A stretch of 64,000 bases of DNA from Halomonas salinarum (GTDB lineage: Bacteria; Pseudomonadota; Gammaproteobacteria; Pseudomonadales; Halomonadaceae). How positions within the stretch are numbered: the stretch's first letter is position 1; each line of letters opens with the position of its first letter. Location of the stretch: positions 248,001-312,000 of the forward strand of contig NZ_WWNB01000001.1 in the NCBI RefSeq assembly GCF_012062845.1. Direction: 5' to 3'. A program made the translations under genes and the position numbers. Below the pieces are notes generated by a model. The model had not been told where the DNA came from. It did not search any database and was given only the letters and a program-made list of their open reading frames with translations. This document shows, piece after piece, positions 1 through 7,797 of this stretch.

Positions 1-2
1 CC

Positions 3-677
3 ATGAGCCATGCTCACCTGCGCGGCGCGGCTGTTTCTGAGGGCAGCGAGCGGCCGATCGTGATCGGCGGTGAGGAATCGCTCTCGGCGAGTCTTTTCCC
101 TGACGACATCTCCTACGTGGCGCTTGGGCATCTGCACCGTCCGCAGCAGGTCGGTGAGCCGCGCATTCGCTACAGCGGCAGCCCCATCCCGCTGGACTTC
201 AGCGAGGTTGATTACCCCCATCAGGTGGTCGAGGTGACGCTTCAGGGCGATGCCCTCGCCGGTACCGAAACGCTGCCAATCCCGCGCAGCGTGGCGCTGA
301 TTCGCCTGGGCCCGGCCGAGCTTGAGAGCGTGCTTGCCGAGATCAATGCCGTGGAAGACGACCCCGAGTTGCCCACCGAGCGCTGGCCCTGGCTCGAGGT
401 TCGCGTCGACCTGGATGGCCCGCAGCCCGACCTGCGTGGCCGCATCGATGCGGCGCTGGAAGGTCGCGCCCTGCGCCTGCTGCGCATCCACACCCGCTAC
501 CCCAAGGCCCGCGGCGAAGCGCCCGGATCGCGCCGGGTGACGCTGGATAGCCTCGGCCCCCAGGCGCTGTTCGCCCGCGCCTGGGAAGAAGAGTACGGCG
601 AGCCCGCCGACGATCAGGTAAAACGCGACTTTGCGCTGCTCGTGCAGGATGTGATGGACGCGGAGGCAGACGCATGA
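3..677 (+). CDS. sbcD: Exonuclease SbcCD subunit D, 3' part
   Basis: C-terminal part of the Mre11-type nuclease subunit of SbcCD, which cuts hairpin and protein-blocked double-strand DNA ends. The gene begins upstream of the window, so the first ATG here is internal. The motif ALGHLHRPQ near residue 41 is the last phosphoesterase metal-binding motif of SbcD. The N-terminal metallophosphatase motifs lie outside the window. The stop overlaps the sbcC start by 4 nt (ATGA), so the two subunits are probably translationally coupled. Identification rests on this motif, the capping-domain-like tail and the sbcC neighbour. Confidence 0.93.
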   Translation: MSHAHLRGAAVSEGSERPIVIGGEESLSASLFPDDISYVALGHLHRPQQVGEPRIRYSGSPIPLDFSEVDYPHQVVEVTLQGDALAGTETLPIPRSVALIRLGPAELESVLAEINAVEDDPELPTERWPWLEVRVDLDGPQPDLRGRIDAALEGRALRLLRIHTRYPKARGEAPGSRRVTLDSLGPQALFARAWEEEYGEPADDQVKRDFALLVQDVMDAEADA

Positions 678-3600
678 AGATTCTCGCCATCCGTCTCGAG
701 AACCTCGCCTCACTGTCCGGCAGCCAGACCCTCGACTTCACCGCCGCGCCCCTTAGGGATGCCGGCCTGTTCGCCATCACCGGCCCCACCGGCGCCGGCA
801 AGAGTACCCTGCTCGACGCCCTCTGCCTGGCGCTTTACGGCAATACTCCGCGGCTGCGTGGCGCCCGCCAGGACCAGGCACGTGTACCGGACAGCGGCGA
901 CACCGATGTCACCAGCTTCGACCCCCGCACCCTGCTGCGCCGCGGGGCCAGTCAGGGCCATGCCGAGGTCGACTTCCTCGGTCGCGATGGGCGCCGCTAC
1001 TGCGCTCGCTGGGCAGTGCGTCGTGCCCGTGGCAAGCCCGATGGTCGCCTGCAGGGCGCGGAGCAATCGCTCACTGACCTGGATGCCGATCGCCTGCTGA
1101 CCGCCCAGAAACGCGAGTTCGACCGCCAGCTTCCGGCCGTGCTGGGGCTCAATTTCGACCAGTTCACCCGCGCCGTGATGCTTGCCCAGAGCGAGTTCGC
1201 CGCCTTCCTCAAGGCCGACGACAACGCCAGAAGCGACCTGCTCGAGAAGCTCACCGATACCGCCGAGTATTCACAGCTTTCTATCGCCGCCTACCAGCGG
1301 GCCAAGACCGCGCATCAGGCGGTCGCCAGGCTGAATGCCCACCTGGCCGATGACCAGCCCGCCGACCCCGAGACCCGCGCCGAACTCGAACACGCCGCCA
1401 AGGCCACCCAACAAGCGCTCACTCACCTGCAAACCCAGGAAGAATCGCTCAAGGCCCAGAAACGCTGGCACGATGACGATGCGCGCCTTCACGATGCCTA
1501 TCGCCAGGGCCTGACCCAGCAGCACAACGCCGAGGTCCGCTGGCAGGCCCTCGCTCCCGCTCGCCGCGACCAGGCGTGGCGCCGCCTGATCGCCCCCAAG
1601 CGTCACCGCCTCGCCCGCCAGGCCGAACTGCCCGGCAAAATCAGGCGTCTCGAAGAGACCCACACCCGCACCCAGAAAGCGCGGGAAGACGCCGAAGCCT
1701 CCGAGCAGGCCGCTACTCAAGAGAGCGAAAAGGCCGAGCAGGCGCTGTTGAATGCCAGCCAGGCCCGTCGCGAGGCCGAGCCACATCTCCGTCAGGCCCG
1801 TGAACAGGCGCAGCGCCGTGACAACCTGGCGCAGCAACTGACAAAGCTTGAAGCCGAGCACCAGCAGCGCCAGCACCAGGTGAGTCAGCTCAATGAGGCG
1901 CGCCGCCAGGCCGAGAGCAAGCAGCAGGAGCACCAGCAACGCCGCGACGACTGGCAAGCCACGCTGAAAAACCTGATGGGCGAGCACAGCGAACTGAGTG
2001 CCGCCCGCCAAGCGGCGCAGCAGGCCCATGATCAGGCCGCGCGTCGTCAACTGGCCTTGAGCGAGCTTGCAAGCCGCTGGCAGGAAAACACCCAGGCCCA
2101 TGAGCAACAGCAGGCCCTCGCCAAGCGCCTCGATGACGACGAGACACGCAAGGCCAGGCTCATGGAACAGGGCAAGGCCGCCCGTCAGCGACTCGACGAG
2201 CGACACCAGCATTACTCGAGCGTGCAGGCCTTTATCGAGCGCAATCGCGCCGTGCGCAGCGAGAGCGTGATCAAACTACGCGAGCAGCTTCAGGAAGACG
2301 AACCCTGCCCGGTATGCGGCGGCCACGACCACCCCTGGCGCCACCAGCCGCCCGCCACGCCCGAGGCCGCGCAGCTCAAGGCCCAACAGGACGACGAGGA
2401 GCGCCAACTCAACGAAGCGCGGAGCGCCTATGACAAGGCCCAACAGGCCCGTGATGAACTGCTAGGGCAATACCGAGCGCTGGAAAGCTCGCTTGAGCAG
2501 CAGCGACGCGACCTTCACGCCGCCGAGCAGCGCCTGGCCAAGGCCCAGAAGGCCCTCGCCGAGCAGCCATTGAGTGCAGAGCTCAACGCCATCGATGCCG
2601 CCGAGCGCGATGACTGGCTCATTAAGCAGCGACAGCAAAGCGACAGCGCCCGTCAGCACCATGAACAGGCGCTGGACGCCCTGAACCGCGCCGAGGCCGA
2701 GCTTGCGCCGCTGCAAGAGGCACTGCGCAATGACGAGCGGGAAATCGGCCCACTGAAAGCGAAGCAAGACGCCGCCGAGAAGGAGCTGACTAGCCTTGCC
2801 GAGCAGATTCCACCGCTAAGAGAAGAGCGTGACGAGGCCGACCGCCAGCTCAAGGCTCTGCTCGGCGAGCATGCCTCCGCCGATGCCTGGCAACAGCAAC
2901 TGGAAAGCGAAGAGACAACCGCCCGCCATGCCCGAGACACGGCGCTTTCAACACGCCATGAGGCGCAGCGCAAACTCGGTGAGCTTAAACAGCAGGAAAG
3001 CCACGAAGCCACTCAGCTTCAAAGACTGCACGAGGAACGCGAGCCCCTGGAGCAAGAGCTAACTGAATGGCGACACGCCAATCCATCACTGGATGACGAC
3101 ACCCTGGCCCACTTGCTGGCGCAACCAGACGACGAAGCCCAACGCCAGGAAGAGGAGATTCGCGAGGCCGATCACGCCCGCCAGCGCAGTGATGCCAGCC
3201 TCAGCGAGCGCCGCCAGGCCCTGCTTGAGCACCGCCAGAATCAGGGGTTGGCAAGCGAAGAAGCATCACTGCCGCATGGCGCCACAGAGGGTGGTGGAGA
3301 TGAGGGTGGTGAGAAGGAAGGTGGTGAGAATGAGAGGGATGAACGCGAGAGCGACGCCCTCTTGAGCGAGTGCACGGAGGAGGAAATTCAGCGCCGCCAG
3401 GCCCAGCTTGACGAGGAGCAAGCCGAACTCGCACCCAAGCTGGCCGCCGCCCAGCAAAGCCGCGACGATGCCGTGCACGCCCTGCGCGACGACGACCGCC
3501 GCCGCATGCGCCAGCAGGAAGCCCAGGCAGAGCTAGACGCCGCCCGCGTCGAGCAGCAGCGCTGGGGGCGCATCAGCGCCCTGATCGGCTCCGCCGACGG

Positions 3601-4060
3601 CAAGGCCTTCCGGCGCATCGCCCAGGCCTACAATCTTGAGCTGCTGCTCGACCACGCCAACTCACACCTCAGCAACCTCGCCCCCCGTTACCGGCTGCGC
3701 CGGGGTGGCAGCCCTCTCGGTCTGTTGGTCGAGGATCACGATATGGCCGATGAGCAGCGCTCGGTGCACTCGCTTTCCGGCGGCGAGACCTTCCTCGTCT
3801 CGCTGGCATTAGCCCTCGGGCTCGCCTCCATGGCCTCCGGCGAGCTCGCCATCGAATCGCTGTTCATCGACGAGGGCTTTGGCAGCCTCGACCCGCAGTC
3901 CCTGGCGCTTGCCATGGAGGCACTGGATGGGCTGCAGGCACAGGGGCGTCGGGTCGGCGTGATCTCGCATATTCAGGAAATGCACGAGCGCATCCCGGTG
4001 CAGATCCAGGTCACCCCGCTCGGCAACGGTGCCAGCCGACTGACGCTGGTGGGAGACTGA
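674..4060 (+). CDS. sbcC: Exonuclease SbcCD subunit C (SMC-like ATPase)
   Basis: ATPase and tether subunit of the SbcCD repair nuclease, 1128 aa. Walker A GPTGAGKST lies at residues 37-45. Two long coiled-coil arms flank the zinc hook CPVC near residue 545, which dimerises through Zn. The ABC signature LSGGE lies near residue 1035 and Walker B FIDEGFGSLD around D1066. The length fits the family. Oddity: around residues 869-893 the second coiled coil is broken by a Gly/Glu-rich low-complexity stretch encoded by repeated GGTGGTGAG-like DNA (about 3290-3335). Start ATG overlaps the sbcD stop. Confidence 0.95.
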   Translation: MKILAIRLENLASLSGSQTLDFTAAPLRDAGLFAITGPTGAGKSTLLDALCLALYGNTPRLRGARQDQARVPDSGDTDVTSFDPRTLLRRGASQGHAEVDFLGRDGRRYCARWAVRRARGKPDGRLQGAEQSLTDLDADRLLTAQKREFDRQLPAVLGLNFDQFTRAVMLAQSEFAAFLKADDNARSDLLEKLTDTAEYSQLSIAAYQRAKTAHQAVARLNAHLADDQPADPETRAELEHAAKATQQALTHLQTQEESLKAQKRWHDDDARLHDAYRQGLTQQHNAEVRWQALAPARRDQAWRRLIAPKRHRLARQAELPGKIRRLEETHTRTQKAREDAEASEQAATQESEKAEQALLNASQARREAEPHLRQAREQAQRRDNLAQQLTKLEAEHQQRQHQVSQLNEARRQAESKQQEHQQRRDDWQATLKNLMGEHSELSAARQAAQQAHDQAARRQLALSELASRWQENTQAHEQQQALAKRLDDDETRKARLMEQGKAARQRLDERHQHYSSVQAFIERNRAVRSESVIKLREQLQEDEPCPVCGGHDHPWRHQPPATPEAAQLKAQQDDEERQLNEARSAYDKAQQARDELLGQYRALESSLEQQRRDLHAAEQRLAKAQKALAEQPLSAELNAIDAAERDDWLIKQRQQSDSARQHHEQALDALNRAEAELAPLQEALRNDEREIGPLKAKQDAAEKELTSLAEQIPPLREERDEADRQLKALLGEHASADAWQQQLESEETTARHARDTALSTRHEAQRKLGELKQQESHEATQLQRLHEEREPLEQELTEWRHANPSLDDDTLAHLLAQPDDEAQRQEEEIREADHARQRSDASLSERRQALLEHRQNQGLASEEASLPHGATEGGGDEGGEKEGGENERDERESDALLSECTEEEIQRRQAQLDEEQAELAPKLAAAQQSRDDAVHALRDDDRRRMRQQEAQAELDAARVEQQRWGRISALIGSADGKAFRRIAQAYNLELLLDHANSHLSNLAPRYRLRRGGSPLGLLVEDHDMADEQRSVHSLSGGETFLVSLALALGLASMASGELAIESLFIDEGFGSLDPQSLALAMEALDGLQAQGRRVGVISHIQEMHERIPVQIQVTPLGNGASRLTLVGD

Positions 4061-4171
4061 GGCCATTGGGCCGGTATTTTCCCAGCTGGCGAGCACTAAC
4101 ATACAAGAAGATGGACCACACCAATTCGCATGACACCGCAATGGACGCACCACACGGACCAGGAGAGCAGG

Positions 4172-5035
4172 ATGACAAAGGCCCTAGACACCGCCACGCG
4201 CAGCATACTGATCACCGGCTGCTCGAGCGGCATCGGCTATGCCGCAGCGCATGCCCTGTCGAAGCGCGGTTGGCGGGTCTTCGCCACGGCGCGGGCCGAG
4301 GCCGACGTTAAGCGGCTGGAAGAAGAAGGCCTTGAGGCGTTAGCGCTGGATCTGGATAGCAGCGACTCGATTCAGGCCGCAGTGGAAACAGTGCGGGAGC
4401 GCACCGGCGGGCGACTGACAGCGCTGTTCAACAACGGCGCCTACGGCCAGCCCGGCGCCGTGGAAGATTTGAGCCGTAATGTGCTGCGCAAACAGCTCGA
4501 GACCAACCTGCTCGGCACCCATGAGCTCACTACCCTGGTGCTGCCGATGATGCGCGCCCAGGGGCACGGCCGCATCGTGCAGAATAGCTCAGTACTCGGC
4601 ATTGCCGCCCTGCCCTATCGCGGCGCCTACGTATGTTCCAAGTTCGCTCTTGAAGGCCTCACCGATACCCTGCGCATGGAGCTCAAGGGCAGCGGCATTC
4701 ATATCAGCCTGATCGAGCCCGGCCCTATCACCAGCCGCTTCCGCGAGAATGCCTACCGCGCCTTCCAGGCGCATATCGATACCGCCGCGAGCGCCCATGC
4801 CGACACCTATCAGAAGGTAGAAGCGCGGCTAGCCGGCAGCGACAGTGGTGGCGCCTTCACCCTCGGCCCCGAAGCCGTGGTGAAAAAGCTGATCCACGCG
4901 CTGGAAAACCCACGCCCGCGCCCCCGCTACGCAGTAACGGTGCCTACGCATCTGTTCGCAGCGCTGAAGCGGATACTGAGCACCCGCGGCATGGACCGAG
5001 TGCTGCTGCGTTCCACCAAGAGTGAGCGGGAGTGA
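4172..5035 (+). CDS. SDR family NAD(P)-dependent oxidoreductase
   Basis: Classical short-chain dehydrogenase/reductase of about 287 aa. The Rossmann dinucleotide motif TGCSSGIG is near the N-terminus, a FNNGAYG (NNG-type) motif is in the middle and the catalytic YVCSK (YxxxK) is preceded by NSSVLG, giving the Ser-Tyr-Lys triad. The cytoplasmic substrate cannot be read from sequence. I chose the ATG at 4172 because GGAGAG sits just upstream; an in-frame ATG at 4130 lacks a ribosome binding site and would add 14 residues not typical of the fold. It stands alone downstream of sbcCD. Confidence 0.88.
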   Translation: MTKALDTATRSILITGCSSGIGYAAAHALSKRGWRVFATARAEADVKRLEEEGLEALALDLDSSDSIQAAVETVRERTGGRLTALFNNGAYGQPGAVEDLSRNVLRKQLETNLLGTHELTTLVLPMMRAQGHGRIVQNSSVLGIAALPYRGAYVCSKFALEGLTDTLRMELKGSGIHISLIEPGPITSRFRENAYRAFQAHIDTAASAHADTYQKVEARLAGSDSGGAFTLGPEAVVKKLIHALENPRPRPRYAVTVPTHLFAALKRILSTRGMDRVLLRSTKSERE

Positions 5036-5090
5036 GTGCCGACAGAAAGCCGATGCGGCCTCCAGTTTGCCGCATAGAAGTGTTCAACCT

Positions 5091-5113
5091 AAAACCGCCC
5101 GAATGGGCGGTCT
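5091..5113 (-). terminator. Hairpin between SDR gene and copper block
   Basis: Perfect 7-bp GC stem ACCGCCC/GGGCGGT at 5094-5100 and 5105-5111 with a GAAT loop. Four A residues precede it on the plus strand, which gives a short U run when read leftward. It could end leftward transcription from the DUF411 operon and also help stop the SDR transcript. Confidence 0.5.
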
Positions 5114-5174
5114 TCGCCTGAAGACACATTCGGAGATGTCATAGGCATCTCCAGCTAATAGATTTCCGCTGTCG

Positions 5175-5189
5175 GCCAGAAGCAGACAT
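5175..5189. repeat. Direct repeat copy 1, left edge of copper island
   Basis: GCCAGAAGCAGACAT, found again at 16803-16817 in the same orientation. The two copies bracket the whole copper-resistance block, with nothing but hairpins between each copy and the nearest copper gene. A GATTTC also precedes each copy closely. It may be a target-site or recombination scar, or a dispersed intergenic motif. Confidence 0.55.
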
Positions 5190-5198
5190 CATGGAGAT

Positions 5199-5230
5199 AA
5201 CTGCCCGGGAGATGCCTCACCCGGGCAGTT
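5199..5230 (-). terminator. Terminator-like hairpin after DUF411 gene
   Basis: An 11-bp perfect inverted repeat AACTGCCCGGG/CCCGGGCAGTT with a 10-nt loop lies 18 nt past the stop of the minus-strand DUF411 gene. Little of a U tract follows, so its efficiency is uncertain, but position and stem strength favour a role in 3'-end formation. Confidence 0.6.
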
Positions 5231-5247
5231 ACCATTACCTAAAGACG

Positions 5248-5688
5248 TTAAAACGTCATATATGGCTGAGCCTCAACAGCGCGAAACTGGTAGACATTCC
5301 AGTCATCCTGCTTTGGACCAGGCATACCCGGGGTGCCGATGGGCATACCCGCCAAGCCTATACCGTCTGTGTCGGGTTGCTCCTCGAAGAGCCGCTCCAC
5401 TGCCTCGAAGGGCACGTGACCCTCAATGACATACTCGCCCATCTCGATGGTGTGACAGGAACCCAGTCCGTAGGGAAGTCCGGCTCGCTCCTTAAGCTGA
5501 CCGATTGGTACGTCGTCTACGATGGCAACCCTGACGCCAAGCGCCTCAAGCTGGCGGGCATACTCGTCGCAGCAGCCACACTGGGGATTCTTATAGAGGG
5601 TCGCCGCATCGGGCAGAGCGGCCTGGACAGTGCCGGCGCCGATCAGCAGCGCAGCGGAGACAAGCAACGTGGGGGCAAAACGTATCAT
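5248..5688 (-). CDS. DUF411 periplasmic metal-binding protein
   Basis: Exported DUF411 protein of 146 aa with an N-terminal signal peptide (cleavage likely after VQA). The mature part has the family pattern: KNPQCGCCDEY (a CxCC-type site), GSCHT, EGHVP and the C-terminal GMPIGTPGMPG stretch. DUF411 proteins recur in copper-resistance clusters and are presumed periplasmic copper binders or chaperones. The start overlaps the stop of the small upstream gene by 4 nt (ATGA), so the two are cotranscribed. The longer plus-strand reading frame over it is an antisense shadow. Confidence 0.9.
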   Translation of the reverse strand: MIRFAPTLLVSAALLIGAGTVQAALPDAATLYKNPQCGCCDEYARQLEALGVRVAIVDDVPIGQLKERAGLPYGLGSCHTIEMGEYVIEGHVPFEAVERLFEEQPDTDGIGLAGMPIGTPGMPGPKQDDWNVYQFRAVEAQPYMTF

Positions 5689-5837
5689 GAGCGATCCTCC
5701 CGGGAACGACGAGACGTAAAGAGATACTTGCTGAGGGCGGCGATACCAAGACCGAGCAGAAGCATGACGCCCAGGGGCATCAGCCAGCTCATCCAGCCCA
5801 TCGAACCCATCAGGGCAAAACAGTCGTTGGCGTACAT
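5685..5837 (-). CDS. Small membrane protein in copper operon
   Basis: About 50 aa, beginning MYANDCFALMGSMGWM, with one transmembrane helix (LMPLGVMLLLGLGIAALSKYLF) and a basic, charged C-terminus (RRSREDRS). I chose the ATG at 5837 because AGGAG lies 8 nt upstream; the longer frame up to 5909 has no such site. Met and Cys near the N-terminus could bind copper, but that is inference. It overlaps the DUF411 gene by 4 nt. No named family recognised. Confidence 0.7.
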   Translation of the reverse strand: MYANDCFALMGSMGWMSWLMPLGVMLLLGLGIAALSKYLFTSRRSREDRS

Positions 5838-5911
5838 GGTGTGGCTCCTGACGTAAAGAGTGGGTGAGCCGGTAACGAGCAAATACGTCGTTACCGAGAA
5901 ACCAGGCATCG

Positions 5912-6235
5912 TCAGGACTTGGGAGGTTCTCGGGGCGGCGGGGCGATGAACTCGACCACGGCCGGGTCAGAGAGGTCGGCGAGGGCGTCCGGTGGGACGC
6001 GGGGGACGAAGGGAGATGCGCTCAGTGCCGCGCAGGCACCACAGACGGCGCCAGAATGATCGAGCATATCGACTTGGGAAGCGCCGCAATCGACGGCACA
6101 GCTGTCGTCCATTGCCGCATGGCCAGGCTGGCTGGCGACCAGCAGCAGCACCGCGAGCAGCAGCAGCACCGCGAGCAGCATCGCCATCAGGCGAGTGCTT
6201 CGAGTGTGCGGCGGGTAGCGCAAGGTGCCGGCCAT
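5912..6235 (-). CDS. Small Cys-containing exported/anchored protein
   Basis: A 107-aa protein with a long hydrophobic segment (about residues 17-36, Leu/Val/Ala-rich), then a Cys-bearing part with CAVDC and CGAC pairs and a proline-rich tail. It is likely tethered to or secreted across the inner membrane. The pattern recalls small copper-associated membrane proteins of the DUF2946 kind, but I cannot assign it. It lies between two minus-strand small genes of the copper block and is probably in the same transcript. Confidence 0.55.
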   Translation of the reverse strand: MAGTLRYPPHTRSTRLMAMLLAVLLLLAVLLLVASQPGHAAMDDSCAVDCGASQVDMLDHSGAVCGACAALSASPFVPRVPPDALADLSDPAVVEFIAPPPREPPKS

Positions 6236-6331
6236 GCGAGGATCCTCCTCTTCGTCGAATCATTGTGCCCCGATCGGGATGGCGCGCGACATGATCCAGG
6301 GCAAGGGAAGGGTCACCGGTATGGCGCCCAC

Positions 6332-6445
6332 CTAGGAGGCGGACGCCGGACGACGCGGCGGGCGATGGGTGGAGACGGCGCCGCTGGCGGCGATACCAAG
6401 GCCCGCGGCCAGGGCGATGACGAGAATCCGCTTGTGCTTGACCAT
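6332..6445 (-). CDS. Very small exported or membrane peptide
   Basis: A 37-aa reading frame starting MVKHKRILVIALAAGLG with a strong GAGGAGAAGG ribosome binding site just upstream. It has a basic N-terminus, a hydrophobic core and a short basic/proline tail (HRPPRRP). It is the first gene of the minus-strand small-gene group, divergent from the cupredoxin gene. It may be a leader peptide, a small membrane protein or a signal peptide left from a lost gene. No family assigned. Confidence 0.45.
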   Translation of the reverse strand: MVKHKRILVIALAAGLGIAASGAVSTHRPPRRPASAS

Positions 6446-6559
6446 AAACCTTCTCCTCATCTTTCTCGTGGCAGGAAGATCTTTCTCGACAGGGGGATGT
6501 TTCGAGCTTGTACCATGAGTCTACGACCTCGGTGTTACCCAAGGATCAAGGGATTTAAA

Positions 6560-6592
6560 GTTCAGTCTCAGTTCAGGTTCTTGAGGTATAAC
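6560..6592 (+). promoter_or_regulatory. Probable response-regulator box and promoter for copper operon
   Basis: Direct repeats GTTCAG at 6560-6565 and 6571-6576 are spaced 11 bp apart, as is usual for OmpR-family dimers. They are followed 10 nt later by TATAAC (6587-6592), a good -10. The -35 position overlaps the repeats and matches poorly, as expected for an activated promoter. The adjacent CopR-like regulator is the obvious candidate ligand. The region also separates the divergent small-gene operon. Confidence 0.5.
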
Positions 6593-6624
6593 GAAGGCTC
6601 CCCTGATACGACATAAGAGGTTTG

Positions 6625-7122
6625 ATGATGCGCAAGTCACTGCTGGCCATGACACTTAGCCTTGCTGCTGCCTCGGCTATCGCCGCCGGGGAACATGGTG
6701 GCTCCCACTCGGCCACGCCGGATGCCAAAGTCGACCGTACCGTCCAGATCGAAGCGGGCGACATGTGGTTTGGCCCCGAGGAGCTCAACATCACCGCTGG
6801 AGAGACCATTCGCTTCAGAGTCACCAACACTGGCAACCTGCAGCACGAATTCGTGATCGGCGATGCCGAGGCCCAGGAAGCGCATCGTGAGATGATGCAG
6901 GCGATGGGAGATAGCCATGGCGATGGCCACGATGGTCACGGCGGTCATGACATGGCGGAGGGCGCGCATGGCGGCAAGATGCCGTCCATGACCCTGGCAC
7001 CGGGCGAGACGACGGAGCTGATCTGGACCGCTCCCGCTGACGTGGATACGCTCGTCTATGCCTGCAATATTCCCGGCCATTACGAATCAGGGATGTTCGG
7101 GGAGATCAACCTTGGCGGGTGA
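6625..7122 (+). CDS. Periplasmic cupredoxin (plastocyanin-like, CopI-type)
   Basis: Exported single-domain blue copper protein, about 165 aa. Signal peptide ends near AIAA. The cupredoxin fold runs from about VQIEAGDMWF to the end. Type-1 ligands are visible as His in LQHEF and Cys, His and Met in YACNIPGHYESGM. A His/Asp/Gly/Met-rich loop (around residues 95-120) could bind extra copper. ATG at 6625 follows AAGAGG; a TTG three bases earlier is less likely. First gene of the plus-strand copper run, behind a probable CopR box. Confidence 0.88.
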   Translation: MMRKSLLAMTLSLAAASAIAAGEHGGSHSATPDAKVDRTVQIEAGDMWFGPEELNITAGETIRFRVTNTGNLQHEFVIGDAEAQEAHREMMQAMGDSHGDGHDGHGGHDMAEGAHGGKMPSMTLAPGETTELIWTAPADVDTLVYACNIPGHYESGMFGEINLGG

Positions 7123-7131
7123 CTCTGACGC

Positions 7132-7797
7132 ATGAAGCTCTTACTGCTTGAAGACGACGACTTGCTGGCAGAGAGCCTAGTCGAGTCTCTCAAGGACAGT
7201 GGTTACCGGGTTGACCTAGCCACCTCCTTGAAAGCAGCCGAGGCGTTCATGGCTACCGAGGCTTACGAATTAGCGATCCTAGACCTGGGCCTTCCCGATG
7301 GCTCGGGTCTCGACCTGCTCAAGCGATGGCGCCAATCGGGCCAGGGCCTGCCAGTGCTGATTCTGACGGCTCGGGATACCTGGGAAGACAAGGTCGTCGG
7401 GCTGGAAGGCGGGGCGGATGATTACCTGACCAAACCCTTCCACGAAGCCGAACTCATCGCCCGGATCAAGGCGCTACTGCGCCGCAAGTCGGGGCGGCTT
7501 TCCCGGGATCTCACGCTCGGTAGCGTTTCCCTGGATGAAGCCAACCAGTGCGTCCGGATGGCGGAAGGCCCCTGGCACCCCCTCACTGGCACCGAGTTCG
7601 TTCTGCTGCGCTACTTCATGCACCATCCGGGGCGCGTGCTCTCCAAGGAGCACCTCCTCAACCAGCTCTACGCCCTGTCGCAGGATGCCGCCGCTCCCAA
7701 CCTCATCGAGGTCTACATCGCACGGCTACGCCGCTACCTTGGGAAATCAAGTATCCAGACCCGTCGCGGCCAGGGCTATGTCTTCGTTGCGGATTGA
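7132..7797 (+). CDS. copR: OmpR/PhoB-family response regulator (CopR/CusR-like)
   Basis: A 221-aa response regulator. The receiver domain (residues 1-115) has the acidic pocket EDDD, phospho-acceptor D51 in AILDLGLPDGSG, conserved Thr in ILTARD and Lys in LTKPF. The C-terminal winged-helix DNA-binding domain runs about 125-221. It starts 9 nt after the cupredoxin gene and overlaps the sensor kinase gene. Context says it answers copper; the protein alone resembles PmrA/QseB-type regulators, so the symbol is contextual. Its likely site is the GTTCAG direct repeat upstream. Confidence 0.85.
   Translation: MKLLLLEDDDLLAESLVESLKDSGYRVDLATSLKAAEAFMATEAYELAILDLGLPDGSGLDLLKRWRQSGQGLPVLILTARDTWEDKVVGLEGGADDYLTKPFHEAELIARIKALLRRKSGRLSRDLTLGSVSLDEANQCVRMAEGPWHPLTGTEFVLLRYFMHHPGRVLSKEHLLNQLYALSQDAAAPNLIEVYIARLRRYLGKSSIQTRRGQGYVFVAD

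Noticed and set aside
5191..5856. Long plus-strand frame of 221 codons
   Set aside because: It is antisense to the DUF411 gene and the small membrane gene, which have signal peptide, family motifs and ribosome binding sites.
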